Of a stretch of DNA of 64,000 bases, positions 44,397 to 53,120 are shown piece by piece (the first letter of the stretch is position 1; every line of letters starts with the position of its first letter). The notes under the pieces were generated by a model. The model was not told the origin of the DNA, ran no database searches, and was given only the letters and a program-made list of their open reading frames with translations. Made by a program: the position numbers and the translations under genes. Source of the DNA: Georgenia_A wangjunii (GTDB lineage: Bacteria > Actinomycetota > Actinomycetes > Actinomycetales > Actinomycetaceae); the NCBI RefSeq assembly GCF_036421915.1, contig NZ_JAZGOM010000011.1; one strand, given 5' to 3'.

Positions 44397-47195
44397 GTGA
44401 CCAGCACCGCCCGCAAGCTCGTCATCGTCGAGTCACCCGCGAAGGCGCGGACCATCGGCGGCTATCTCGGACCCGAGTTCGAGGTCGAGGCGAGCGTCGG
44501 GCACATCCGCGACCTGCCCCAGCCGTCCGAGCTCCCCGCGGACATGAAGAAGGGTCCCTTCGGCAAGTTCGCCGTCGACGTCGAGGGGGACTTCGCCCCC
44601 TACTACGTCGTCGACGCGGACAAGAAGAAGAAGGTCACCGAGCTCAAGCGGCTGCTCAAGGACGCGGACGAGCTCTACCTCGCCACCGATGAGGACCGCG
44701 AGGGCGAGGCCATCGCGTGGCACCTCCTCGACGTCCTCAAGCCGAAGGTCCCCGTCAAGCGGATGGTCTTCCACGAGATCACGAAGGAGGCGATCGCCCG
44801 GGCGCTGGAGAACACCCGTGAGCTCGACACGCGCCTCGTCGACGCGCAGGAGACGCGGCGGATCCTCGACCGCCTCGTCGGGTACGAGGTCTCCCCCCTC
44901 CTGTGGCGCAAGATCAAGCCCGGCATCTCCGCCGGGCGCGTGCAGTCCGTGGCGACCCGGATGGTCGTCGAGCGGGAGCGTGAGCGCATGGCGTTCCGTG
45001 CTGCGTCGTACTGGGACGTCAAGGGCACCTTCACCGGCGGCAGCGAGGAGGCGGCCGAGGGGCGCAAGCCCTTCGTCGCGCGTCTCGTCACGCTCGACGG
45101 GAAGAAGGTCGCCACCGGCCGGGACTTCGGCGACGACGGCGCGCTCAAGCCCGCCGCCGTCCGTGCGGAGGCCGTCCACCTCGACGAGACCACGGCGCGC
45201 GCGCTCGCGACGGCGCTCGAGACGTCCCCGGCCCGCGTCGTCTCGATGGAGACCAAGCCGTACACGCGTCGGCCCGCCGCGCCGTTCACCACCTCGACCC
45301 TGCAGCAGGAGGCCAGCCGCAAGCTGCGCATGAGCGCGCGCGAGGCCATGCGTACAGCCCAGGGGTTGTACGAGAACGGCTACATCACGTACATGCGGAC
45401 CGACTCCCCGGCGCTGTCCGGGCAGGCGATCTCCGCCGCCCGCCGCCAGGCGGGGGAGCTCTACGGCGCCGAGTACGTCCCCGAGAAGCCCCGGATGTAT
45501 GCGGACAAGGCCAAGGGCGCCCAGGAGGCGCACGAGGCCATCCGCCCCGCCGGTGACTCCTTCCGCACCCCGGCACAGGTGGCCGGGGAGCTGACCGGCG
45601 CCCAGTTCCGCCTGTACGAGCTCATCTGGAAGCGGACCGTCGCCTCGCAGATGGCCGACGCCCGCGGCTCGACCGCCACCCTCCGGGTCGCGGCCACGGC
45701 CGAGCTCGCCGACGGCGCGCGCCGCGCCGAGCTGACCGCGTCCGGCACCGTCATCACCTTCCGCGGGTTCCTCGCCGCCTACGAGGAGGGCCGCGACGCC
45801 GACCGCTACGGCGAGTCCGGCGGCGACCAGCGCGAGACCCGGCTGCCCGAGGTCCGCGAGGGTGACGCCCTCGACACCGACGAGGTGACCGCCGAGGGGC
45901 ACGAGACGACGCCACCCCCGCGCTACACCGAGGCCAGCCTCGTCAAGGCGATGGAGGAGCGGGGCATCGGCCGGCCCTCGACGTACGCGGCGACGATCTC
46001 GGTCATCACCGACCGCGGGTACGTCGACCGTCGTGGGCAGGCGCTCGTGCCGACGTGGCTCGCGTTCTCGGTGGTCCGCCTCCTCGAGGAGAACCTCCCG
46101 CGCCTCGTCGACTACGACTTCACGGCCTCGATGGAGGAGGACCTCGACCGGATCGCCACGGGCACGGAGCAGCGCGTGGCCTGGCTGACGCGGTTCTACC
46201 GCGGTGACGCCGAGCGTGACGGGCTGCGCACGCTCGTCGAGGGCCTGGGCGACATCGATGCCCGCGCCGTCAACAGCATCGACATCGGCGAGGGCATCAC
46301 CGTGCGGGTGGGCCGCTACGGCCCCTACCTCGAGCGGGCCGGCGCTGACGGCGGGGCGGACGAGCGCGCGAGCGTCCCTGACGACGTCGCCCCCGACGAG
46401 CTGACGCCGGACAAGGCCCGCGAGCTCTTCGCCGCCGGCGCCGAGGACGGCCGCGAGCTCGGTCCCGACCCGGTCTCCGGCAACATGATCATCGCGAAGA
46501 CGGGACGCTACGGCCCGTACGTCACCGAGGTCCTGCCCGAGGACGAGGATCCCGCGCCGGCCCCGGCCCCCGCGCCCGCCGACGGGCCGGCCGCACCCGC
46601 CGCGAAGAAGAAGCCCGCCGCGAAGAAGGCCGCCGCGAAGCCCAAGCCGCGCACGGCGTCGCTGTTCTCCACCATGCAGCTCGAGACGGTCACGCTCGAG
46701 GACGCCCTGCGCCTGCTCTCCCTGCCGCGCGAGGTCGGGACCGACCCGGAGTCCGGGGAGGTCATCACGGCCCAGAACGGCCGCTACGGCGCCTACCTCA
46801 AGCGCGGCACCGACTCGCGCACCCTGCCGGGCGGTGAGGACCAGATCTTCGACATCACGCTGGCCGAGGCGCTCGAGCTCTACTCCCAGCCCAAGCGCGG
46901 GCGCGGCGCGACTGCGAAGCCCCCGCTGCGAGAGCTCGGTGAGGACCCGGTGAGCAAGAAGCCGGTCGTCATCAAGGACGGGCGCTTCGGGGCCTACGTC
47001 ACCGACGGCGAGACGAACGCGACCCTGCGCAAGGACGACGACATCGAGGAGATCACGCCCGAGCGCGGCTTCGAGCTCCTCGCCGAGAAGAGGGCCAAGG
47101 GGCCGGCCAAGAAGAAGCCGACCGTCCGCAAGACGACGACGAAGCGCGCGCCGGCGAAGAAGGCCCCCGCGAAGAAGGCCACGCCCAAGGGGTAG
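44397..47195 (+). CDS. topA: DNA topoisomerase I
   Basis: A 932-residue type IA topoisomerase that relaxes negative supercoils. The TOPRIM domain has KLVIVESPAKARTI and the acidic DEDREGEAIAWHL; the active-site Tyr lies in YITYMRTDSPAL (about 322). As in other actinobacteria there are no zinc fingers; instead repeated C-terminal domains carry VGRYGPYL, TGRYGPYV, NGRYGAYL and DGRFGAYV, with Lys/Ala-rich linkers (AAKKKPAAKKAAAK and the last 35 residues) that bind DNA. GTG 44397 has GGAAGG 6 bases upstream. A TACGGT box at 44334-44339 may be its -10 element. Confidence 0.97.
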   Translation: MTSTARKLVIVESPAKARTIGGYLGPEFEVEASVGHIRDLPQPSELPADMKKGPFGKFAVDVEGDFAPYYVVDADKKKKVTELKRLLKDADELYLATDEDREGEAIAWHLLDVLKPKVPVKRMVFHEITKEAIARALENTRELDTRLVDAQETRRILDRLVGYEVSPLLWRKIKPGISAGRVQSVATRMVVERERERMAFRAASYWDVKGTFTGGSEEAAEGRKPFVARLVTLDGKKVATGRDFGDDGALKPAAVRAEAVHLDETTARALATALETSPARVVSMETKPYTRRPAAPFTTSTLQQEASRKLRMSAREAMRTAQGLYENGYITYMRTDSPALSGQAISAARRQAGELYGAEYVPEKPRMYADKAKGAQEAHEAIRPAGDSFRTPAQVAGELTGAQFRLYELIWKRTVASQMADARGSTATLRVAATAELADGARRAELTASGTVITFRGFLAAYEEGRDADRYGESGGDQRETRLPEVREGDALDTDEVTAEGHETTPPPRYTEASLVKAMEERGIGRPSTYAATISVITDRGYVDRRGQALVPTWLAFSVVRLLEENLPRLVDYDFTASMEEDLDRIATGTEQRVAWLTRFYRGDAERDGLRTLVEGLGDIDARAVNSIDIGEGITVRVGRYGPYLERAGADGGADERASVPDDVAPDELTPDKARELFAAGAEDGRELGPDPVSGNMIIAKTGRYGPYVTEVLPEDEDPAPAPAPAPADGPAAPAAKKKPAAKKAAAKPKPRTASLFSTMQLETVTLEDALRLLSLPREVGTDPESGEVITAQNGRYGAYLKRGTDSRTLPGGEDQIFDITLAEALELYSQPKRGRGATAKPPLRELGEDPVSKKPVVIKDGRFGAYVTDGETNATLRKDDDIEEITPERGFELLAEKRAKGPAKKKPTVRKTTTKRAPAKKAPAKKATPKG

Positions 47196-47252
47196 GCCGC
47201 CGCTACCCGTCGGGTGGATGACCAGGCGGGCGCCCGTGGCACCATCGGATCC

Positions 47253-47576
47253 ATGGAGACGAACCCGAAGGCCTCGATGCCGCCCCAGACCAAGCAGCTC
47301 CTCGCCGTCGCAGCGGTGAGCTCGGTCCTCATCATCGGGCTGGTGGGGCTGTGGCTGGCGGACGTCATCCCGTTCGGGGTCGTCATCGGGGGGATCGCGC
47401 TCGTCACGCTCGTCGAGGTCTTCGTCATCCAGCGTGGCCAGCGCCGACGGCGGGAGCGCTCTGCCCGCGCCGAGGCGCTCTCCGCCGGGGCGCCGGCGTC
47501 GACGATCGACGCCGGCAGCGCGAACGTGCGCTACGGCTACGACCCCACGAGCGATTTGCCCGGCTCGGGCCGCTAG
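47253..47576 (+). CDS. Small two-helix membrane protein (DVIPFG)
   Basis: A 107-residue protein of unknown function. Two helices (QLLAVAAVSSVLIIGLVGLWL and FGVVIGGIALVTLVEVFVI) are joined by ADVIPFG, followed by a basic RGQRRRRER segment and a tail ending YGYDPTSDLPGSGR. It shares the D-V-I-P-x-G turn and helix pair with the next gene and is probably its paralogue. Confidence 0.75.
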   Translation: METNPKASMPPQTKQLLAVAAVSSVLIIGLVGLWLADVIPFGVVIGGIALVTLVEVFVIQRGQRRRRERSARAEALSAGAPASTIDAGSANVRYGYDPTSDLPGSGR

Positions 47577-47640
47577 GTCGGGCGGCCTCGGCCGGACGAA
47601 GGCCGGGACACGGTGGTGCCACCCGTGGCAGGGTGGAGTC

Positions 47641-47910
47641 ATGAAGGACTACGTCGACAGTGGCCAGCCGCCCGGCCCGACCAGCTCGAAGGCGTTCCTC
47701 TACGTCCCCGTCGGGAGCGCCGTCGTCATCGTCGTCGCCCTCGTCCTCGGCTTCACCGACGTCATCCCGCTCGGGTTCGCGCTCGGCGTCGTCGGCATCG
47801 CCGCCACCGCGATGGTCGTCGTCATGTGGTCCTACGCGGAGCGGAGCCCGTACAGCTGGACCCGCACGGGGGTCGCGGACGACGAGGACGACGACGCCCC
47901 TCGCCGCTGA
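47641..47910 (+). CDS. Small two-helix membrane protein (DVIPLG)
   Basis: An 89-residue protein of unknown function with helices FLYVPVGSAVVIVVALVLGF and LGFALGVVGIAATAMVVVMW around TDVIPLG and an acidic tail (DDEDDDAPRR). GGAG lies just before ATG 47641. It is similar in plan to the preceding gene, which suggests a local duplication. Confidence 0.75.
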   Translation: MKDYVDSGQPPGPTSSKAFLYVPVGSAVVIVVALVLGFTDVIPLGFALGVVGIAATAMVVVMWSYAERSPYSWTRTGVADDEDDDAPRR

Positions 47911-47974
47911 TCGCGCCGCACGCTGGCCAGCGGCGGGCGCCGGCCCTGACGGCGCCCTGGGCGCACGTCGCCAC

Positions 47975-47980
47975 TAGCCT
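47975..47980 (+). promoter_or_regulatory. -10 element TAGCCT, leaderless oxidoreductase start
   Basis: TAGCCT, exactly 6 bases, then the ATG at 47987. No Shine-Dalgarno sequence is present. Confidence 0.5.
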
Positions 47981-47986
47981 GGCGCC

Positions 47987-49015
47987 ATGACCCCCGCGCC
48001 CACCGCCCTACCTGCCGTGACCGTCCCGGACCCCGCCCAGGCCCCGCCGCTGCGCTGGGGGATCCTCGGCAGCGGCGGCATCGCCGGGCACTTCGTCCGC
48101 GAGGTCCGGCCCCGCACGCGCCAGGAGATCGTCGCCGTCGGCTCCCGGACGGCCGATCGCGCGGCGACGTTCGCCGCCGAGCACGAGATCGCCTCCGCGC
48201 ACGGCAGCTACGCCGAGCTCGTCGCGGACCCCGCCGTCGACGTCGTCTACGTCGCGACCCCGCACAGCGAGCACCGCGACAACGCGCTCCTCGCGATCGG
48301 GGCGGGCAAGCACGTCCTCGTCGAGAAGTCGTTCACGCGCAGCGCCGCCGAGGCCGAGGAGGTCTTCGCCGCGGCGCGCGAGCGGGGCGTCTTCGTCATG
48401 GAGGCCATGTGGACGCGCTTCCTGCCCCACATGGCGTCGATCCGCGAGATCGTCCGCTCAGGCCGCCTCGGGCAGATCACCGGGCTGTACGCGGACCACG
48501 GGCAGCGGCTCGACTTCGAGCCCGCGCACCGGCTCCTCAACCCCGACCTCGCGGGCGGCGCGCTCCTCGACCTCGCCGTCTACCCGATCTCCTTCGCGCA
48601 CGACATCCTCGGGGTGCCCGACGAGGTCGTCGCCGTCGGGCAGCTGACGGACACGGGGGTGGACGGCCAGGAGACGGTCGTCCTGCGCTACGGGGCGCGC
48701 ACCCTCGCCGTGTGCACGGCGAGCCTGTGGGCGACGACGGCGACCACCGCGAGCATCAGCGGCGACGAGGGCCGCATCGAGATCGGGCGGGAGTTCTACC
48801 AGCCCGCCCCCTACACCGTCGTCGTCGGCGACGAGCGGACCGAGGTCAGCGAGGTGCCCGACGGCGGGTTCCAGTTCCAGGCCGCCGAGGCGGCTCGCTG
48901 CATCGCCGCCGGTGAGCAGGAGTCCGCCGTCATGCCGTGGCAGGGCACGCTCGACGTCATGCGCACGATGGACGAGGTGCGCCGCCAGCTCGGTGTCGTC
49001 TACCCGGGGGAGTAG
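47987..49015 (+). CDS. Gfo/Idh/MocA-family oxidoreductase
   Basis: A 342-residue NAD(P)-dependent oxidoreductase. The Rossmann domain has RWGILGSGGIAGHFV and ATPHSEHRDNALLAIGAGKHVLVEKS, with the family Lys in V-E-K. The catalytic region includes GGALLDLAVYPI, where the usual D-x-x-x-H reads D-L-A-V-Y, as in dihydrodiol-dehydrogenase-like members. Substrate unknown, probably a sugar or cyclic polyol. Confidence 0.9.
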   Translation: MTPAPTALPAVTVPDPAQAPPLRWGILGSGGIAGHFVREVRPRTRQEIVAVGSRTADRAATFAAEHEIASAHGSYAELVADPAVDVVYVATPHSEHRDNALLAIGAGKHVLVEKSFTRSAAEAEEVFAAARERGVFVMEAMWTRFLPHMASIREIVRSGRLGQITGLYADHGQRLDFEPAHRLLNPDLAGGALLDLAVYPISFAHDILGVPDEVVAVGQLTDTGVDGQETVVLRYGARTLAVCTASLWATTATTASISGDEGRIEIGREFYQPAPYTVVVGDERTEVSEVPDGGFQFQAAEAARCIAAGEQESAVMPWQGTLDVMRTMDEVRRQLGVVYPGE

Positions 49016-49060
49016 CGGCGGCCTTGGGGAGCAGCGGCGTCCGGCGTCGGCGGGCGTCGT

Positions 49061-49066
49061 TACGCT
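49061..49066 (+). promoter_or_regulatory. -10 element TACGCT, leaderless tmk start
   Basis: TACGCT, exactly 6 bases, then GTG 49073. It would drive the tmk-holB pair. Confidence 0.5.
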
Positions 49067-49072
49067 GGGCCG

Positions 49073-49735
49073 GTGACACTCCCCGCCGCTGCCGCCTCGC
49101 TCGCCAGCCCCGCCGGCGCGGGGCTCTTCGTCGCCCTCGAGGGCGGCGACGGCGCGGGCAAGACCACGCAGGCGCGTCTGCTCGGGGACTGGCTGGGCAC
49201 CCGGGGGCGCGAGGTCGTCCTCACCCGCGAGCCGGGCGGCACGGCGCTCGGCCGGGTGCTGCGCGAGGCGCTCCTCCACGGCGAGGACCTCGACGCCCGC
49301 ACGGAGGCGCTCCTCTTCGCCACCGACCGCGCGCACCACGTCCACTCCCTCGTGCGCCCGGCGCTCGCGCGCGGCGCCGTCGTCGTCACCGACCGCTACA
49401 TCGACTCCTCGGTCGCCTACCAGGGCGGGGCCCGCGGCCTCGGGGAGCAGGAGGTGCGTGACCTGTCGCTGTGGGCCACCCGCGGGCTCATGCCGCACGT
49501 CACGGTCGTGCTCGACCTCGATCCCGCCGCCGCGGCCGCGCGTCGCGCCGGCGCCCCGGACCGGCTCGAGCGCGAGGCCGCGGCCTTCCACGAGCGGGTG
49601 CGCGCCCACTTCCTCGCCGCCGCTGGCGCGGAGCCCGCGCGCTACCTCCTCGTCGACGCCGCGCAGGCGCCCGATGACGTCCACGCCGCCATCCGGGCCC
49701 GGCTCGCCCCGCTGCTCGCCGGGGGCGCGGCGTGA
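49073..49735 (+). CDS. tmk: Thymidylate kinase
   Basis: A 220-residue dTMP kinase that makes dTDP for DNA synthesis. The P-loop is ALEGGDGAGKTTQARLL, the DR-x motif VVTDRYIDSSVAYQG, and the LID region contains RRAGAPDRLEREAAAFHERV. About 15 extra N-terminal residues precede the first strand. The stop overlaps the holB GTG (GTGA), a gene pair conserved in actinobacteria. Confidence 0.96.
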   Translation: MTLPAAAASLASPAGAGLFVALEGGDGAGKTTQARLLGDWLGTRGREVVLTREPGGTALGRVLREALLHGEDLDARTEALLFATDRAHHVHSLVRPALARGAVVVTDRYIDSSVAYQGGARGLGEQEVRDLSLWATRGLMPHVTVVLDLDPAAAAARRAGAPDRLEREAAAFHERVRAHFLAAAGAEPARYLLVDAAQAPDDVHAAIRARLAPLLAGGAA

Positions 49736-50949
49736 GCGTGTGGGACGACGTCGTCGGGCAGCCCGAGGTCGTCGCGACGCTGCGGTCGGCGGTCCGGGCC
49801 GCCCGGCAGGTCGTCGCCCGCGACCTCGCCGGCGGCGCTCCCGAGCCCGCCGCCACCGGGGACGACGAGGCGGCCGGGTCGATGACCCACGCGTGGCTGC
49901 TGACGGGGCCGCCCGGCTCCGGGCGGTCCGTGGCGGCGCGCGCGTTCGCCGCCGCGCTCGAGTGCACCGACCCTGACGAGCCCGGCTGCGGGCGCTGCCA
50001 CGGGTGCACGACGGCGCTCGCGGGCACCCACGCCGACGTCACGGTCGTGCGCACCGAGCGGGTCATCATCAGCATCGACGAGGTGCGCCCCCTCGTCGCG
50101 ACGGCGCAGCGCTCGCCGTCGCAGGGACGGTGGCGCGTCGTCCTCGTCGAGGACGCGGACCGCATGGTCGAGCGGACGTCCAACGTCCTGCTCAAGGCGA
50201 TCGAGGAGCCGCCGCCGCGCACGGTCTGGCTCCTGTGCGCACCGAGCCCGCAGGACGTCATCACGACGATCCGCTCGCGCTGCCGGACGATCTCTCTGCG
50301 CGTGCCCGGCGCCCAGGACGTCGCCGACCTCCTCGTCCGCCGCGACGGGATCCACCCCGACGTCGCGCTCACCGCGGCGCGGGCGGCGCAGAGCCACGTG
50401 GGCATCGCGCGCCGCCTCGCCCGCGACGACGACGCCCGTGCCCGACGGCGGGCGCTGCTCGCCATCCCGGTGAGCATCCGCGGGGTGGGGGACGCCGTCC
50501 TCGCCGCGGCCGACCTCGTCGAGCGCGCGCAGGCGCAGGGCAAGGCCGCGACGGAGGAGCGGGACGCGGCGGAGCGCGCCGAGCTCCTGCGCACGCTCGG
50601 CGGAGAGGGCCAGCGCACGCTGCCGCCCGCGCTCCGGTCCCAGGTGCGCCAGCTCGAGGAGGACCAGAAGCGGCGCGCCACGCGCGCCCAGCGCGACGTC
50701 CTGGACGGCGCCATGGTGGACCTGCTGTCCCTCTACCGCGACGTCCTCGTCGTCCAGCTCGGCGCCGACGTCGAGCTCGTCAACACCGAGCTCCGCGCGC
50801 AGGTGCGCGAGCTCGCTGCGTCCTCCGACCCCGAGCAGACCGTGCGCCGGATGGACGCCGTCGCCACGGCGCGCACCCGGCTCGAGGGGAACGTCGCCCC
50901 GCTCCTCGCGGTCGAGGCGATGATGGTCGCCCTGCGCCCCCAGGCCTGA
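49732..50949 (+). CDS. holB: DNA polymerase III subunit delta prime
   Basis: A 405-residue clamp-loader subunit. The AAA+ domain has a degenerate P-loop (LLTGPPGSGRSVAARAFA, Arg in place of the usual Lys, as expected for the non-hydrolysing delta prime subunit), the zinc module C-x7-C-x2-C-x2-C (CTDPDEPGCGRCHGC), EDADRMVERTSNVLLKAIEEPP and the SRC motif IRSRCRTISLR. It is part of the replisome and is coupled to tmk by a four-base overlap. Confidence 0.95.
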   Translation: MSVWDDVVGQPEVVATLRSAVRAARQVVARDLAGGAPEPAATGDDEAAGSMTHAWLLTGPPGSGRSVAARAFAAALECTDPDEPGCGRCHGCTTALAGTHADVTVVRTERVIISIDEVRPLVATAQRSPSQGRWRVVLVEDADRMVERTSNVLLKAIEEPPPRTVWLLCAPSPQDVITTIRSRCRTISLRVPGAQDVADLLVRRDGIHPDVALTAARAAQSHVGIARRLARDDDARARRRALLAIPVSIRGVGDAVLAAADLVERAQAQGKAATEERDAAERAELLRTLGGEGQRTLPPALRSQVRQLEEDQKRRATRAQRDVLDGAMVDLLSLYRDVLVVQLGADVELVNTELRAQVRELAASSDPEQTVRRMDAVATARTRLEGNVAPLLAVEAMMVALRPQA

Positions 50950-50978
50950 CCCTCCCGCCCGGCGAACCCCGCCCTGAG

Positions 50979-51026
50979 GTGATCATGCAGAAGTGCTGGC
51001 GCCCGGCGGCACTTCTGCATGATCAC
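50979..51026. repeat. Perfect 18-bp palindrome with 12-base loop, AT-richer than surroundings
   Basis: Arms 50979-50996 and 51009-51026 (GTGATCATGCAGAAGTGC and its exact complement). The arms are about 50% GC in a region above 70%. It may terminate holB, but the size and composition differ from the other hairpins in the window. Confidence 0.85.
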
Positions 51027-51120
51027 GAGGAGGTGGGTGAGGGCGGGTACCGGGCGCCGCGGGGTGGCGGAGCGGGGGGATGCTGGCGGATGGTCGGGGG
51101 AGGTGGTGGGGCCGCGCTTG

Positions 51121-51126
51121 TACTGT
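51121..51126 (+). promoter_or_regulatory. -10 element TACTGT, leaderless start of the lipoprotein hydrolase
   Basis: TACTGT, exactly 6 bases, then GTG 51133. Confidence 0.5.
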
Positions 51127-51132
51127 GAGGGC

Positions 51133-52683
51133 GTGTCACGTACCGCGCGCCCAGCCGCCCTGACCGCGTTCGTGGTCGCCGCCCTCCTCCTGTCCGGCTG
51201 CTCGGACGCCGAGCCCGAGGAGAGGTCCGCCGAGACCACCCGCGCGGCGTCGTCCGCCCCGGCCGCGGACCTGCCCGCGCCGCCCCCGGGCCTCGAGGAC
51301 GTCTACGCCCAGGAGGTCGCTTGGGAGGAGTGCGGCTCGCGGTTCGACTGCACCCGTGTAACCGTGCCCCTCGACTACGACGAGCCCGACGGCGAGCAGA
51401 TCGAGCTCGCGCTCAAGCGTCACGTCACCGAGGACGCCGATACCCGCCTCGGCTCGCTGCTCGTCAACCCCGGTGGTCCCGGCGGGTCGGGGACGAGCTT
51501 CGTCGAGGCGGTCGGCATGCTCTTCAGCGAGGACCTCCTCGCCGGGTACGACGTCGTCGGGTTCGACCCCCGCGGTGTCGGGGAGTCCGACGCCATCGAC
51601 TGCGTGAGCGACGTCGAGCTCGACGAGATCCGCTCCGCCGAGTACGACCTCGACACGGACGCCGGCCTCGCCGAGTACACCGCCGCCACCGAGGAGCTCG
51701 CCGCGAGCTGCGCCGAGAACACCGGCGAGCTCCTCGCCCACGTCGACACCGTCAGCGCCGCCCGCGACCTCGACGTGCTGCGGCACGTCCTCGGTGACCC
51801 GCAGCTGGCCTACCTCGGCTACTCCTACGGCACGCTCCTCGGCGCCACGTACGCCGACCTCTTCCCGGAGAACGTCGGCCGGCTCGTCCTCGACGGCGCC
51901 GTCGACCCCGCGCTCGACTCGACCGGGCTCGTCATGGGGCAGGCGGTCGGCTTCGAGAACGCGCTGCGCGCCTTCGTCGAGGACTGCCTCGCCGGTGACG
52001 ACTGCCCCCTGTCCGGTGATGTCGACAACGCCGTCGGGCAGGTCCAGGACCTCCTCGCCATGGCCGAGTCCACGCCCCTGCCCACCGGCACGGACCGCGA
52101 GCTCACCGTGAGCCTCATGGCCTCAGGCATCATCCTGCCGCTCTACGAGGACGCCTACTGGCCGCTGCTCAGCTCGGCGCTCCAGGCCGCCATGAAGGAC
52201 CAGGACGGCTCCCAGCTCCTCCTCCTCGCCGACCTCGGCGCCGAGCGCGAGCTCGACGGCAGCTACAGCTCCAACGCCCAGGAGGCGTTCCCGGCCATCA
52301 ACTGCCTCGACTACCCCGTCGCGACCGACATCGAGCAGATGCGGGCGGAGGCCGAGACGCTCGCCGAGCTCTCCCCGACCTTCGGGAGCATGCTCGCCTT
52401 CGGGGACATCGCGTGCCAGACCTGGCCGCACCCCTCGGACGCGGAGCGCGCGCCGATCGCGGCGGAGGGGGCCGCGCCCGTCGTCGTCATCGGCACGACG
52501 GGCGACCCGGCGACGCCGTACGAGTGGTCCGTCAGCATGGCGGACCAGCTCGCCGACGCCGTCCTCGTCACCTACGAGGGGCAGGGGCACACCGCCTACG
52601 GACGCTCGAACGACTGCATCACCGAGGCCGTCGACGCCTACCTCCTCGAGGGCACCCTGCCCCCGGACGGGCTCACCTGCTGA
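51133..52683 (+). CDS. Secreted lipoprotein alpha/beta hydrolase (tripeptidyl-aminopeptidase-like)
   Basis: A 516-residue protein of the TAP/proline-iminopeptidase-like group found after holB in many actinobacteria. A lipoprotein signal ends in the lipobox LLLSGC. NPGGPGGSGTSFV forms the oxyanion region, GYSYGTLLG carries the nucleophilic Ser, GTTGDPATPYEW the acid, and GQGHTAYGRSNDC the His of the C-terminal TAP-like domain. It probably cleaves short peptides or esters outside the membrane. GTG 51133 is chosen because it begins the signal peptide and has the leaderless promoter spacing. Confidence 0.92.
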   Translation: MSRTARPAALTAFVVAALLLSGCSDAEPEERSAETTRAASSAPAADLPAPPPGLEDVYAQEVAWEECGSRFDCTRVTVPLDYDEPDGEQIELALKRHVTEDADTRLGSLLVNPGGPGGSGTSFVEAVGMLFSEDLLAGYDVVGFDPRGVGESDAIDCVSDVELDEIRSAEYDLDTDAGLAEYTAATEELAASCAENTGELLAHVDTVSAARDLDVLRHVLGDPQLAYLGYSYGTLLGATYADLFPENVGRLVLDGAVDPALDSTGLVMGQAVGFENALRAFVEDCLAGDDCPLSGDVDNAVGQVQDLLAMAESTPLPTGTDRELTVSLMASGIILPLYEDAYWPLLSSALQAAMKDQDGSQLLLLADLGAERELDGSYSSNAQEAFPAINCLDYPVATDIEQMRAEAETLAELSPTFGSMLAFGDIACQTWPHPSDAERAPIAAEGAAPVVVIGTTGDPATPYEWSVSMADQLADAVLVTYEGQGHTAYGRSNDCITEAVDAYLLEGTLPPDGLTC

Positions 52684-52689
52684 GCCGCT

Positions 52690-52718
52690 TTGGTCCTCGG
52701 GCCTCGTCCCGGTACAGT
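52690..52718 (+). promoter_or_regulatory. Promoter of tRNA-Thr
   Basis: TTGGTC (52690-52695), 17 bases, TACAGT (52713-52718), about 30 bases before the tRNA 5' end. This is a good housekeeping-sigma match. Confidence 0.55.
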
Positions 52719-52749
52719 TGTCCGCGCTGTCCTGGTCAGCCCAGGACGC

Positions 52750-52822
52750 GCCGCCTTAGCTCAGTCGGTAGAGCGTCTCACTCGTAATGAGAAGGTCAAG
52801 AGTTCGATTCTCTTAGGCGGCT
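52750..52822 (+). tRNA. tRNA-Thr (anticodon CGT)
   Basis: A full cloverleaf: acceptor GCCGCCT/AGGCGGC with discriminator T, D arm GCTC-AGTCGGTA-GAGC, anticodon stem TCTCA/TGAGA with loop CTCGTAA (anticodon CGT), T arm AAGAG-TTCGATT-CTCTT. CCA is not encoded. Confidence 0.96.
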
Positions 52823-52828
52823 CCGCAC

Positions 52829-52870
52829 ACGAGAGCCCCGCTCCTGCAGACGCAGGAGCGGGGCTCTCGT
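52829..52870 (+). terminator. Terminator of tRNA-Thr
   Basis: A perfect 19-bp stem (52829-52847 with 52852-52870) and loop AGAC lie 6 bases after the tRNA. Between it and 53074 I see no gene or other signal. Confidence 0.88.
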
Positions 52871-53074
52871 CATCGGTGCGTCCCGCCGCGCGGGCGAGCG
52901 GACCGCACCCCGGCGTCCAGCGCCGGGCAGTGCAGGGGCAGCCCACGGTCGGTTCGCCGGCTCCTGCGCCTGACAGCGCTCAACGGCTCGGCGAGCTCCA
53001 GCTCCGGAGCGCGCGGCATGGCCACGCCCAGCCCGAGGACAGTCGCGTGCCCAGGTGGGTCCGGGACAACGCGA

Positions 53075-53108
53075 AGGCCCCTGGTCAGCCGAAGCTGACC
53101 AGGGGCCT
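53075..53108 (-). terminator. Terminator of the ThuA/propeller gene
   Basis: A perfect 15-bp stem (53075-53089 with 53094-53108) and a CGAA loop lie 12 bases after the stop codon of the minus-strand gene. Confidence 0.85.
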
Positions 53109-53120
53109 CCGTCAGGTGGA

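Noticed and set aside
44255..44692. Plus-strand frame starting before topA (begins MEVTEADEAR)
   Set aside because: It has a TACGGT box four bases before a GTG, but runs about 300 bases into topA out of frame and its later part is Arg-rich shadow translation.
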